Below are positions 27,428 through 36,237 of a stretch of DNA of 63,223 nt, in pieces. The position numbers were made by a program, and so were the translations under genes. Positions within the stretch are counted from its first letter, which is position 1. Each line of letters starts with the position of its first letter. This DNA is from Bryobacterales bacterium (GTDB taxonomy: Bacteria > Acidobacteriota > Terriglobia > Bryobacterales > Bryobacteraceae). The notes beneath the pieces were generated by a model. It saw only the letters and a program-made list of their open reading frames with translations. It did no database searches and was not told the origin of the DNA. The DNA is taken from positions 1-63,223 of the forward strand of contig PMSX01000061.1 of the NCBI GenBank assembly GCA_003167495.1. Reading direction: 5' to 3'.

Positions 27428-27595
27428 TTAGTGTGACTCACGCACGGCGCGCTCATCGCTCACGCTCAGCTTATGACGCCCCTTTGCGCGGCGGCGCGAC
27501 AACACCGCGCGCCCATCCGCCGTCTTCATACGCTTACGGAAGCCGTGTGTCTTCGCACGTTTGCGATTGTTCGGCTGAAAAGTACGTTTTGGCAT
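27428..27595 (-). CDS. rpmH: 50S ribosomal protein L34
   Basis: A protein of 55 residues starting [19 protein letters not shown] and continuing with the RMKT..GR.VL..RR.KGR.KL signature of L34. It is a few residues longer at the C-terminus than most L34. The upstream in-frame extension to 27700 has no homology and is ignored. It is the first gene of the rpmH-rnpA-yidD-yidC-khpB-mnmE series. Confidence 0.97.
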   Translation of the reverse strand: MPKRTFQPNNRKRAKTHGFRKRMKTADGRAVLSRRRAKGRHKLSVSDERAVRESH

Positions 27596-28575
27596 TACAG
27601 TTCCTTTGAATGAGTTATGGTCGGGGACGGTACGGAAGACAACGCCTGCCGAAACGGACTCGCGGAGACGCACTACTGCTGATCCACTGGACCTAAGCAT
27701 TTAGTATAGCGCCTCGTCCTGCGGCCTACCAACGATGCTAGAAAACACCCCTAGGCACCGCACAACCTCTAGCCGAGCCGCTTCCGCAAGGAAGCAGTTC
27801 TTCCAACGTATTTTCAACGGAGTGCCATGGATTTGCAGCCCACCAATGGTGATGAAAACGCGCTGGTTACGCCGTCAAGCCCCGAGCCGAGCCGTGAGTG
27901 TGTCAACGAGCCGTACCCAACGCCGACATGCAGCGACTTTCAACGGAGCGGAGATTTGACGTCGCTACTCCAGCCGGTTCACATCGTCGGCCGAGACATC
28001 GCATCTATCCAGCCGATACACGCCCGCCGCTCGTACCTACACTCTTTTCCTCCGAGCAGCTTGGCCTGCTAACAAGAAGCTGTTTGGAAGGCGTCCAGCG
28101 CGCAAAGTTTGAAGGTCCCGAAGTTTTTGTACCAATCACCGCCCGGCACGTCACGATTAGTGGCCTTCCATTCAGCCAATGCAAGGAGATCGTCTTGAGA
28201 GATCTGGGAGTTGTTCCCATTGGATCTTTGGCATGTCTCAGTGGCCAAGAATCATTGCGCGGAATTCATCAACTAGACGATCTTGTTGCTTTGGATCGTC
28301 GTTCTCCAAATTGGCCTTCAGCTTCTTAAAGAACTCGCGCTTTCGGTTCTCTTGACCGTCCAAGGCAATTCAAACGAGCGCGGCAATCGCCTTAATGATG
28401 CTCGTGTCGGTTCTTTGCGCGAAAACTCCCACCTCATCGGCAAGACCCGGAGCCAATGCGACGGTGCATCTTGTTGCGGCCGCCTTCCGGGGCCTCGGCT
28501 CCAACATTGAATTGGTGCGGGGTTGTTTTTCTAAACCTCTAACGCGCGTCATATACCATCAGCACGCAAAGCGAA
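27596..28575. other. Gene-poor region upstream of rpmH
   Basis: About 1 kb without a convincing gene. Frames such as 27827-28072 and 27898-28329 on the plus strand have no ribosome binding site or recognisable domain. Searching by eye for DnaA boxes (TTATNCACA) gave none, so this does not look like an origin even though rpmH often neighbours oriC. The TTTCAACGGAG motif occurs twice (near 27811 and 27937). The region must carry the rpmH promoter and may hold decayed sequence. Confidence 0.35.
27898..28329 (+). CDS. Possible hypothetical protein (weak)
   Basis: An open frame of 143 residues in the gene-poor region. The middle part (LLTRSCLEGVQRAKFEGPEV, then FVPITARHVTISGL) reads more like protein than the Arg/Pro-rich ends. 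I recognise no family and see no convincing ribosome binding site. It may be a remnant or non-coding. Confidence 0.2.
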   Translation: MCQRAVPNADMQRLSTERRFDVATPAGSHRRPRHRIYPADTRPPLVPTLFSSEQLGLLTRSCLEGVQRAKFEGPEVFVPITARHVTISGLPFSQCKEIVLRDLGVVPIGSLACLSGQESLRGIHQLDDLVALDRRSPNWPSAS

Positions 28576-28606
28576 AGGGGGACAAGACAAGACTGTCCGT
28601 CCCCCT
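28576..28606 (-). terminator. Candidate intrinsic terminator
   Basis: AGGGGGAC (28576-28583) and GTCCCCCT (28599-28606) pair perfectly over 8 bp around a 15-base loop, 21 bases beyond the stop of the minus-strand gene at 28628. Read on the minus strand the stem is followed by a modest T-rich stretch (TTTCGCTTT). Confidence 0.5.
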
Positions 28607-28627
28607 CTTCTCGCACTCAATCCCTCT

Positions 28628-29032
28628 TTAATGAAACCAGTGATCGTGATGCTCGCGATAGTCCCGCAAGCGACGAACATCGTCGCCCAAGACATCTCGA
28701 TCGCGTGGAGCTAACCGCTGGTCATTGGACGATTTTACGAGTGAGTCAATAACGTCGTTCAGTTCATGCTCATTGTAGCGCCCACCTTCATGCAACTCGG
28801 CCTGCAAGTCAGTTAGCTCTCTTTTTGTCGTTTCGAGGCGCCTACGCTCCCTTGGAGCCGCTTGGCCAGCACTCCAAATGTGGTCCAAATCCGTTCTTAC
28901 GTGCTCGAAGACATGGCGACGCCATTCCTCGCCGCGAAAACGCTCGTCGCGGTCGTGATACCAGTCTTGCGCAGCGGCATTCATCCCAAAGGACGCCAAC
29001 ATGATCAACCCTACTTTGAAAATATGTTTCAT
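28628..29032 (-). CDS. Small secreted helical protein, unknown function
   Basis: A protein of 134 residues starting at ATG 29032, behind GGAAGGG at good spacing; the frame open to 29149 lacks such a site. A signal peptide (MKHIFKVGLIMLASFGMNAAAQ) precedes a charged helical region rich in Arg, Asp, His and Glu (RERRRLETTKRELTDLQAEL). Similar short periplasmic proteins occur in Acidobacteria, but I know no function. It stands alone and is followed by a hairpin at 28576-28606. Confidence 0.7.
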   Translation of the reverse strand: MKHIFKVGLIMLASFGMNAAAQDWYHDRDERFRGEEWRRHVFEHVRTDLDHIWSAGQAAPRERRRLETTKRELTDLQAELHEGGRYNEHELNDVIDSLVKSSNDQRLAPRDRDVLGDDVRRLRDYREHHDHWFH

Positions 29033-29136
29033 CGTGTGAAAACCCTTCCGATCACCTATTATGACCCATAGGTCTAGCAGCGGGGCGTATTCATGAATAG
29101 AACCGCGGTCAAGGCCAGCTCGCGCGGGACATAACT

Positions 29137-30438
29137 TTGCCCTGTACACTAAAATCGTCAGCTTTGTATTCCCACAACAAAAATTTCCCGCTTTGCATCA
29201 CATCTTTGCTGGCAGCCTGCTTCTGCTCGCTGGCGCAAACGGCCGGCAATATTCCACAATTAGAAGCCGCTGCCCGCGCGCATCTGGCCGCGCGCGACGT
29301 CAACGCCGCCCTCGCCGATTACCAAAAACTGGCCGCCCTAAATCCAACATCGGCCATCTACGAGGATCAAATCGGTTTCCTGCTCGCCGCCACCAACCGC
29401 GTCCCCGACGGCATCCCGCACCTCCACCGCGCAACCCAGCTAAATCAGAAGCTCGCCATTGCCTGGTATCACCTCGGCGTGGCGCAATGCCTCACGCAAC
29501 AACCAGATGCCTGCCTCGCCAGTTTGCAAAAAGCCGTGGCCTTCGCCCCGAACAATGGAGATTACCGCTTCCGTCTCGGTTCAGCTTATAGCCAATTGGG
29601 TCGCTACGCCGAAGCCATCCCCGAACTAACCAAAGCCTCCAAGCTGCACCCCCGCGATTGGCATGTGTGGGTAGCTCTCGGTCTCGCTTTCGACAAAGAG
29701 CGCCGCTTTGCCGAGGGCCGTGACGCCTTGCGCCAAGCTCTTGAGTTGAATCCGAAGGACAACCAGGTCCGCAACAGTTACGGTTACGCCCTGGTCAATT
29801 CGGGCGACACCGCCGGCGGCCTGCGCGAGTACCGCAAAATCCTGGCTCAGGAGCCGAACAACCTGACTGTTCAAGTGAACGTGGGTTACGCCTATATCGG
29901 CGCAGGCAACTATAAGGCCGCCATTGAACAACTTTCACAGATCACCCGCGCGCATCCCGGTAACGCGGGCGCACACTACGATCTCGGCGTCGCCTACAAA
30001 CAGAGTGACGATCTACCCCACGCCAAGGTAGAGTTTGAGAAAACGATCGAGCTCGATCCGTCGCTGGTCGAGGCCCACTATTTGCTCGGCATCACCTATC
30101 TCGGATCAGGCGAGACCGACAAAGGAATCGAGCAGCTCCGTGCCGCGGTAGCCCAGCGTCCCACTTACGCGGAAGCCTGGTTCGAACTCGCCACCATACT
30201 CAAACAACAAGGCGATGTGGATGGAGCCATCGACGCTCTGCGGCATTCCGTCACCCTTGACGACAAAGACGCCGGCGCCTTCAACACGCTCGGCCTGCTT
30301 CTCAAGCGTAAAGGCGACGAGGCGGGCGCCAAAGAAGCCTTCGCCCGCGCCGCCACCTTGCGCCAGGCCGAGAACGACGAGAAACAAAAGAAGCTCAAGC
30401 AAGGAGCGGCCAGTCTTAGCTCCGGCAAGAGTCAATGA
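29137..30438 (+). CDS. Secreted TPR-repeat protein
   Basis: A protein of about 430 residues made almost wholly of tetratricopeptide repeats after a signal peptide (FPLCITSLLAACFCSLAQ). Typical repeat cores are WYHLGVAQ, YRFRLGSAYSQLGRYAEAI, VWVALGLAFDKERRFAEG and AHYLLGITYLGSGETDKGI, about ten repeats in all. It should act as a protein-interaction scaffold in the periplasm or outer membrane. The first start is TTG 29137 with GGGA upstream; a TTG at 29164 is also possible. It is convergent with the ADOP permease. Confidence 0.85.
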   Translation: MPCTLKSSALYSHNKNFPLCITSLLAACFCSLAQTAGNIPQLEAAARAHLAARDVNAALADYQKLAALNPTSAIYEDQIGFLLAATNRVPDGIPHLHRATQLNQKLAIAWYHLGVAQCLTQQPDACLASLQKAVAFAPNNGDYRFRLGSAYSQLGRYAEAIPELTKASKLHPRDWHVWVALGLAFDKERRFAEGRDALRQALELNPKDNQVRNSYGYALVNSGDTAGGLREYRKILAQEPNNLTVQVNVGYAYIGAGNYKAAIEQLSQITRAHPGNAGAHYDLGVAYKQSDDLPHAKVEFEKTIELDPSLVEAHYLLGITYLGSGETDKGIEQLRAAVAQRPTYAEAWFELATILKQQGDVDGAIDALRHSVTLDDKDAGAFNTLGLLLKRKGDEAGAKEAFARAATLRQAENDEKQKKLKQGAASLSSGKSQ

Positions 30439-30477
30439 TGCTTTGCTAGACGAGCAACTTGAACGCGTGATTCAAAT

Positions 30478-33270
30478 CTATTCGTATCGCAACGCTACCA
30501 TCGGGTCAACCAGAAGAGCGTGGCGCGCCGGTATCAGGCTTGCGATAGTAGCTACGAAAATCAGAAAACACGACAGCCCCAGAAATGTTGCCGGATCGTA
30601 GAACGGCACTCCATAAAAGAAGTCAATCGATCCGGGAAAGACAAGCGTAGTGTGCAGACTCCAGGAGAGCGCCGCCGCGCCTGCCACTCCCAAAAGCAGC
30701 CCCGCAAATACCGGCTGGAGTCCTCCTACGACGATCGCCTCAAGCACACTCATTGTACTTGCGCCTAACGCCATGCGAATACCGATTTCAGCCTCCCGTT
30801 GACTCACCAGATACGCCATAACACCATAGATGCCCATCCCCGCTAGCGTTAGCGCCAACAAGGCCAAGATCCCCGCGTACAATGCGCAAGTTCGGGCCAA
30901 GGATTTCTGCACCCGCAACGGCCCTTCTTCTACACTCAGCACATGCAAGCTGGCCAGCAGGTTTCGGTCGAGTTCGCCTGCAGCGGTCCGCACAGAAGCC
31001 ATCGCCGTTTGAGGATTTCCGTGAGTGCGCACGAGCACTCCGTGGTTGCTTCGAGCAGCAGGATCGCCCGTCGGCAGGTACACGTGCGCCGGGTCGATCC
31101 GAGTGAGATTGGCAAAGCGGACGTCTTTCGCTATCCCGATCACCTCAAACTCCGTTAGCTTGCCATCGAAACTCAAATCCAACTTGATCATTTTTCCCAG
31201 TGGATCGCCTTGCGGCCAGAAACGGCGCGCCGTAGATTCGCTAATGATCGCAACGCGTGCACTGTGTGCCGCTTCTCGCTCTGTAAAATCACGTCCTCTC
31301 AGCAGCCCAATACCCAGCGTTTTGAGGTACGTGTCTGAGGCGTAGCTTGCTAGAGTTTTGCCAGTCGACTGGCTTTGCGAAGTGTTGGGTCCTTCGATAA
31401 CGATCGGAAGTGTCCACGTACCTGTCATTGGGATAGTGCCAAGCGCAACTTTCTCTATGCCGGGAAGAGTTTCGAGCCGATCAACCAAACGGCGCTCCCG
31501 GGCTGCGGCCTTCGTGACATCGCTCCCGAAATCTCCCCACAACAAAAAGACGCTGTGCGTCTCGAATCCTGGGTCGGCAGGCTCCGATCGGACAAGACCG
31601 CGCAACAATAATCCTGTGCTGATCAGCAGCACCATAGACACCGCCACTTGTGTGGCAATCAAAACGCTGCGGATGCGAGATCGGCTCCAACGTCGCCCGA
31701 AGGACGTTCCCTCGTCCTTAAGAGCTATTATCAGATCTGGCCTGCTGAACTGTAGAGCGGGCGAAACTCCGAAAAGAACTCCCGTTAACAGTGACAGTAC
31801 AAAAGCATATTCTAGAACTCGCGAATCTGGGCTAAGATTTGCCGCTAGAACCACTCCCCCGCCCACCAACTCCACTAGCATTCGCGTGATCGAGAGCCAT
31901 AAGAGTTTTGTAGTCCAGACAGAGGCCAGCAGGCCGCCCGCTCCACCTATCAGAGCCAGGAGCGTGCTCTCGGTAAGCAACTGTCGGATCACCCGGCTGC
32001 GGCTCGCCCCGAGCGCCAAACGGACGCCGATTTCTCTTTGCCGCGCGGCGCCACGCGCGAGCAGCATGTTAGCGATGTTCGCGCATGCCACCATTAGCAC
32101 CATTCCCACTACCAGCATCAACGCCGCCACCAAAGCTTTAAACCGAACATCGTCCGTGTTGCCGAATAAGGCCGTCTGTTGAAGGGTTATGTCCGTTGTT
32201 TTGTCGTATGTTTTGTCGCGCTGCTTATAAGTCGCGGCATAGCGCTGAAGCAGCAGCCCAGCTTCGGCCTGTGCACGCTTGAGCGTCGTAGCCGGTTTCA
32301 TCCGCGCTAGAATTTGAAACTCGCGCTCGTTCGGCTCGTGTAACCAGTCGCGTCCAGGTGCCAGCTGCGCCTGCATTGAAAGTGGCGCCCAAAAATCGGG
32401 GACCTGCGGAGTGGTTGATGTTCCTGTAAACTCCTCTTCCGCAATGCGGACAATCGTGAACTCTGTGCCGTTGATCTTGATTATCTGCCCCACCGCCTGC
32501 CTATTCAGTTGAAACCGGCGCTGCCAGAACGGATAGCTGATCACCAATACCGGATTTGCGCTGGGAGTTCGGTCCTCAATTGGGAGGAATGTGCGGCCCA
32601 CGTACGCACTGACGCCCAGGTCAGCAAAGTAGTTGGCCGAAACCAGCTGCGCGAAAACCTTTTCAGGCCTCACCAGACCTCCGCCGGCACTGGCGCCATC
32701 CTCGATCACCGCCTGCGGCCAGCTGCTGGCGATCAGGCCGGAGAATAGACTGCTGTGGTCGCGGCAGTATGTGTACTCAGGGTAGGAAAACCCGTATTGA
32801 AGATCACCGCGAAACCCGCTCGCGAACCATCGCTCCATTCGCACAACCTTGTTTGGATCAGCTACCGGAAGCGGCTTGAGCGCTACCGCATTGTATGCCG
32901 AAAACAGTGTTGCATTTACCCCAATGCCCAAGGTGAGCGTCACGATTGCAATGAGCGTGAAGCCCGGATTTTTTGAAAGACTCCTCCACGCATAACCGAG
33001 GTCTTGCACGGCTTGTTCAAGCCACACAATCGATCGTTCGTCCCGCTGAAGCTCCTTTGCTTGTTCAACGCCGCCATAAGCGCGCTTTGCCGCCACCCGT
33101 GCCTCTTGCGCGGTCATGCCCCGCCGTTCAAAATCCTCTTCCATTAGCGCTAGGTGCGAACTAACCTCTCTCGCCAGCTCCCGCTCGGCGCGTCCGTGAT
33201 GAAGGAAGTTATACAGCTTCGCGAAATGTCTTCTCGTTTCTCTCCAGTAGGCACTCAAGTGAAGCTCCAA
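30478..33270 (-). CDS. ADOP-type permease (MacB/FtsX-like, Acidobacteria)
   Basis: A protein of 930 residues. An N-terminal cytoplasmic domain (RETRRHFAKLYNFLHHGRAE..., residues 1-90) is followed by a membrane helix (FTLIAIVTLTLGIGVNATLF), a MacB-like periplasmic domain, three helices (VACANIANMLLARGAARQRE), a second periplasmic domain and three further helices ending LIPARHALLVDPMVALRYE. This is the duplicated FtsX/MacB architecture with the N-terminal extension known as 'Acidobacterial duplicated orphan permease'. Normally an ABC ATPase partners MacB; none is adjacent, as the name implies. Function is unproven. Confidence 0.9.
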   Translation of the reverse strand: MELHLSAYWRETRRHFAKLYNFLHHGRAERELAREVSSHLALMEEDFERRGMTAQEARVAAKRAYGGVEQAKELQRDERSIVWLEQAVQDLGYAWRSLSKNPGFTLIAIVTLTLGIGVNATLFSAYNAVALKPLPVADPNKVVRMERWFASGFRGDLQYGFSYPEYTYCRDHSSLFSGLIASSWPQAVIEDGASAGGGLVRPEKVFAQLVSANYFADLGVSAYVGRTFLPIEDRTPSANPVLVISYPFWQRRFQLNRQAVGQIIKINGTEFTIVRIAEEEFTGTSTTPQVPDFWAPLSMQAQLAPGRDWLHEPNEREFQILARMKPATTLKRAQAEAGLLLQRYAATYKQRDKTYDKTTDITLQQTALFGNTDDVRFKALVAALMLVVGMVLMVACANIANMLLARGAARQREIGVRLALGASRSRVIRQLLTESTLLALIGGAGGLLASVWTTKLLWLSITRMLVELVGGGVVLAANLSPDSRVLEYAFVLSLLTGVLFGVSPALQFSRPDLIIALKDEGTSFGRRWSRSRIRSVLIATQVAVSMVLLISTGLLLRGLVRSEPADPGFETHSVFLLWGDFGSDVTKAAARERRLVDRLETLPGIEKVALGTIPMTGTWTLPIVIEGPNTSQSQSTGKTLASYASDTYLKTLGIGLLRGRDFTEREAAHSARVAIISESTARRFWPQGDPLGKMIKLDLSFDGKLTEFEVIGIAKDVRFANLTRIDPAHVYLPTGDPAARSNHGVLVRTHGNPQTAMASVRTAAGELDRNLLASLHVLSVEEGPLRVQKSLARTCALYAGILALLALTLAGMGIYGVMAYLVSQREAEIGIRMALGASTMSVLEAIVVGGLQPVFAGLLLGVAGAAALSWSLHTTLVFPGSIDFFYGVPFYDPATFLGLSCFLIFVATIASLIPARHALLVDPMVALRYE

Positions 33271-33335
33271 AGCCAGTTTTACCGAATTCTACTTGTTTGT
33301 CAAGTGGGAATTATCTTCGGGTAGTTCGCAATGAA

Positions 33336-33728
33336 TCAGTGCGCTTCCAGCCGGGTCTTCAGTGTCTGAATGACTACTGCCGCATCTACCGGCTTCAAAA
33401 AAACGCCCGAAATTCCAAGGTCGCGTAGATCCACCGCCCCGACAAGCGCATCCACAGCGGTACTCACGATATAGAAAGGGATATTCACTCCCGACTGTTT
33501 CAACTTGCAGGCGATCATGCCGCTTGAATCTATGGTTTCCATGAGCAAATCCGCCAGGACTGCATCAGGTCTGATTCGCTTGATAACGCGCTCACCTTCT
33601 GCTTGGTTCGCCGCTTCACCCACCGTAAACGACGCTGCTTCCAGCGCATTCCGCAAAGCCGCCCGGGCGAGTGGGTCAGAGTCAATGAGTAGGATGGTTT
33701 TCCTTTTATCGCCTAACCCGATGTTCAC
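33336..33728 (-). CDS. Single-domain response regulator (receiver only)
   Basis: A receiver domain of 130 residues without an output domain. It shows the acidic residues in ILLIDSDPLARAAL, the phosphorylated Asp in PDAVLADLLME, the Thr/Ser switch in FYIVSTAVD and the Lys in GVFLKPVDAA. The GTG at 33728 overlaps the stop of the hydrogenase protease (GTGA) and has GGGAGG upstream, so it is the last gene of the hox operon. It may carry a signal connecting hydrogenase expression to a kinase elsewhere; its partner is unknown. Confidence 0.82.
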   Translation of the reverse strand: MNIGLGDKRKTILLIDSDPLARAALRNALEAASFTVGEAANQAEGERVIKRIRPDAVLADLLMETIDSSGMIACKLKQSGVNIPFYIVSTAVDALVGAVDLRDLGISGVFLKPVDAAVVIQTLKTRLEAH

Positions 33729-34210
33729 TTGGACGCCACCTCCCACTCACGGATTCTGCCGGCGAGCGCGTCCACAGCCAGTTTGAGATTCTCCTTGGCG
33801 TCATCACTCAGCCGTTCGTGAAACTCAAACTGATATCCGCGAATGCCCAGCAGGTAAGCCTCCGGCGATCTGCCAAAGTACACCTTAGCCAGCGCCAGAA
33901 TCACTTCAGGCCGCACAAGATGAGTCGTGAACTCTATTGTGTGGGCCGGCCAAAGTGGCCGAATCTCGAAAGGTTCGAGTCCCGTTCTGCTTGCATCCAC
34001 AAACCACACGGCATCGGCCTCCGCGACATCGGCCGCGTCTTCTATCACCAGCTGATAGTTATCACACACCGTAACGTTCTCCCAGCCCATCCGTTCAATC
34101 TCGCGCGCGGCCGCGGGTCCCAAGCCATCGTCCTCCCGGCCAGGATTTCCGTATCCCAAAACAAGAATGCGCTTCCTCCCATCGTGACTGGGAGATTCCA
34201 TCGTTGTCAT
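33725..34210 (-). CDS. hoxW: [NiFe]-hydrogenase maturation protease (HoxW/HycI-like)
   Basis: A protein of 161 residues starting at ATG 34210, overlapping the hoxH stop by ATGA, with AGGAG upstream. The segment ILVLGYGNPGREDDGLGPAA is the family signature; its acidic residues bind nickel of the precursor. The enzyme clips the C-terminal extension from the large subunit once nickel is loaded. Its position directly after hoxH strongly suggests that HoxH is its substrate. The longer frame to 34297 is ignored. Confidence 0.9.
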   Translation of the reverse strand: MTTMESPSHDGRKRILVLGYGNPGREDDGLGPAAAREIERMGWENVTVCDNYQLVIEDAADVAEADAVWFVDASRTGLEPFEIRPLWPAHTIEFTTHLVRPEVILALAKVYFGRSPEAYLLGIRGYQFEFHERLSDDAKENLKLAVDALAGRIREWEVASK

Positions 34211-35664
34211 CCCTTGACTCTCCTGGAGAGGATGGCGCCACTCGCGTCCTCCAGCGTTGCGATCAGCGGCATCTGACCCAATGCATGTGTAGCGCAAGAG
34301 AGGCAGGGGTCGTACGCACGTATGGCCACTTCCACGTGGTTCAGAAGACCTTCGGTGATCTCCTTCCCGGAAAGATACTGAGTAGCCACTTTCCCTACGG
34401 AGCGATTCATCGCCTCATTATTACTTGTCGTGGAAACAATCAGGTTTGCGCTGGTTATCTGATCGTTCTTATCCACCGCGTAATGGTGAAACAACGTGCC
34501 GCGTGGCGCCTCAATACAGGCGACACCTTCCGGTCGGCGCTCGCCGCGCACCACTAAATCAGTCCCCTGAAGGTCATCGTCAAAAAGATACTCGTGAATT
34601 TTCTCCGCGCTGTGGATGAGGCAAATCAAACGGGCCCAGTGATACGCCAGCGTGGAGTGGACTGGTTTTCCCTTGGTCTCCACCATAAACTCCCGGCGGG
34701 CCGCCTCTGCCAGCGGTGTATCGATAGACTTACAACAATTAATCTGCGCGAGAGGCCCCACCCGATACCATCCGTTCTCGCGGCCTAAAGACCGAATATG
34801 CGGGAATTTCATGTAACTCCAAGGCCGAACCTCTTCAATCAGGTAGTCTCGATACTGAGCCGGAGTTACGCTCTCGAATATCGTCTCTCCATCGGCACCA
34901 ATAGCGCGCAACTGGCCATCATAAAGGTCCATGCCGCCATTTGGCCCAACCAGACTCATATAGTTTGATTCGAATGTGGCGAACTCGCGGTGAAGGACGG
35001 CATGTTTTTGGACAAAGTCTTTGTGCAGCTCCAGCGCCTCGCAGCACCAATGAGTAATTTGGTCGATAGTTTTGCGCAGTTCGTCGCGCGACTCCACGGC
35101 CAGATTCTGATTCACTCCGCCCGGTACCGCGTTCGTCGGATGAATCTTCCTGCCCGAGGTGGCCTTGATCACTTCCTGGCCGTATTTGCGAATAAAAATG
35201 GCCCATTTCCCAATCTTCGGAAAACGCTCCAACACGGCAATGATATTGCGCTGCTCGGGCGGCGCGTCGAAGCCAAACAAAAGATCCGGCGAGGCCAGAT
35301 GGAAGATATGCAGCGCGTTCGATTGCAGAAGCTGGCCGTAATGCATCAGCCGGCGGAGTTTGTCAGCGGCCGGAGTCAGTTTGTCCACGCCCGCCACCAT
35401 ATCCATGGCCTTCGCCGCGCATAGGTGGTGGCTTACCGGACAGATACCGCAGAGGCGCTGAACAATAACAGGCGCATCCCAATACATCTGACCTCGGATA
35501 AAACGTTCGAAGCCACGGAATTCAACAATGTGGAAGCGCGCTTGCTCCACCTCTCCCGCCTCGTTCAAACGAATGGTGACTTTGCCGTGGCCTTCCACTC
35601 GCGTAACTGGATCTATTACGATTTTGCGGGTTTCTGCCTTTGTCTGAACATCGCTATCGCCCAT
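34207..35664 (-). CDS. hoxH: NAD-linked [NiFe]-hydrogenase large subunit
   Basis: A protein of 485 residues carrying the [NiFe] site. The proximal pair lies in QRLCGICPVSHH (Cys72, Cys75) and the distal pair in DPCLSCATH (Cys454, Cys457, His460). Twenty-five residues follow His460 and should be removed by the maturation protease encoded next. Sequence and operon context (hoxF, hoxU, hoxY) place it in group 3d, bidirectional NAD-reducing hydrogenases, which oxidise H2 with NAD+ or evolve H2 to discard reductant. All four nickel-ligand Cys are present, so it should be active if hyp genes exist elsewhere; none is in the window. Confidence 0.96.
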   Translation of the reverse strand: MGDSDVQTKAETRKIVIDPVTRVEGHGKVTIRLNEAGEVEQARFHIVEFRGFERFIRGQMYWDAPVIVQRLCGICPVSHHLCAAKAMDMVAGVDKLTPAADKLRRLMHYGQLLQSNALHIFHLASPDLLFGFDAPPEQRNIIAVLERFPKIGKWAIFIRKYGQEVIKATSGRKIHPTNAVPGGVNQNLAVESRDELRKTIDQITHWCCEALELHKDFVQKHAVLHREFATFESNYMSLVGPNGGMDLYDGQLRAIGADGETIFESVTPAQYRDYLIEEVRPWSYMKFPHIRSLGRENGWYRVGPLAQINCCKSIDTPLAEAARREFMVETKGKPVHSTLAYHWARLICLIHSAEKIHEYLFDDDLQGTDLVVRGERRPEGVACIEAPRGTLFHHYAVDKNDQITSANLIVSTTSNNEAMNRSVGKVATQYLSGKEITEGLLNHVEVAIRAYDPCLSCATHALGQMPLIATLEDASGAILSRRVKG

Positions 35665-35686
35665 GGAGAACCTCCCAAATTGCGCA

Positions 35687-36229
35687 TCACTCGTATTTCA
35701 ATAGCTTGTAGGGCAAGTCCGGCACGCCGCCTGTGAGAAGCGCCCGCAACGCTGTCCAGATTGCATCTCCCGATGGTGGGCAGCCGGGAAGGAAGTAATC
35801 AATCTTGACGAATTCGTGAGATGGATACACGCGATCTAGGAGAAGCGGCAGATCCTCGTCGTTCGGAATCATGCCGCCATCTTCCACCGTCGGACCCTTG
35901 ATGTAAGCCTCTTCCAGACACTCGCGCAGTCCCACTCCGTTTCGCATAGCCGGTACTCCCCCCGTGATGGCGCAAGCTCCCACTGACACCAGAATCCGGC
36001 AATGCCTTCTGAATTCGCGAAGTACATGAACGTTATGCTCGTTCGCGCAACCACCTTCCACCAGTCCCACATCAACCTGGCAGTCAAAGGTCTTCTTATC
36101 ATCCAGCGGTGATTTGTCCAGGTCGACAAGATCGACCAGTTCGATAATTCGCTCGTCGATATCGAGAAGGGACATATGACAACCAAAGCAGCCAGCCAGA
36201 CTGCAAGTAGCGAGTTTCGGCTTAGGCAT
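35687..36229 (-). CDS. hoxY: NAD-linked hydrogenase small subunit
   Basis: A protein of 180 residues starting at ATG 36229 behind GGAGG; the frame open to 36352 is spurious. It has the Cys ligands of the proximal [4Fe-4S] cluster in CSLAGCFGCHMSLLD, EGGCANEHN, VSVGACAITGGVPAMRN and FLPGCPPSGD. It lacks a Tat signal and the extra clusters of membrane-bound hydrogenases, as expected for HoxY. It connects HoxH to the diaphorase unit HoxFU. Confidence 0.95.
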   Translation of the reverse strand: MPKPKLATCSLAGCFGCHMSLLDIDERIIELVDLVDLDKSPLDDKKTFDCQVDVGLVEGGCANEHNVHVLREFRRHCRILVSVGACAITGGVPAMRNGVGLRECLEEAYIKGPTVEDGGMIPNDEDLPLLLDRVYPSHEFVKIDYFLPGCPPSGDAIWTALRALLTGGVPDLPYKLLKYE

Positions 36230-36237
36230 TGTGCCTC

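Noticed and set aside
27596..28627. Origin of replication beside rpmH
   Set aside because: No dnaA gene and no TTATNCACA-type boxes were seen, so position alone is not enough.
31358..32182. 274-codon plus-strand open frame
   Set aside because: Antisense to the ADOP permease; Arg/Ser/Thr/Pro-rich.
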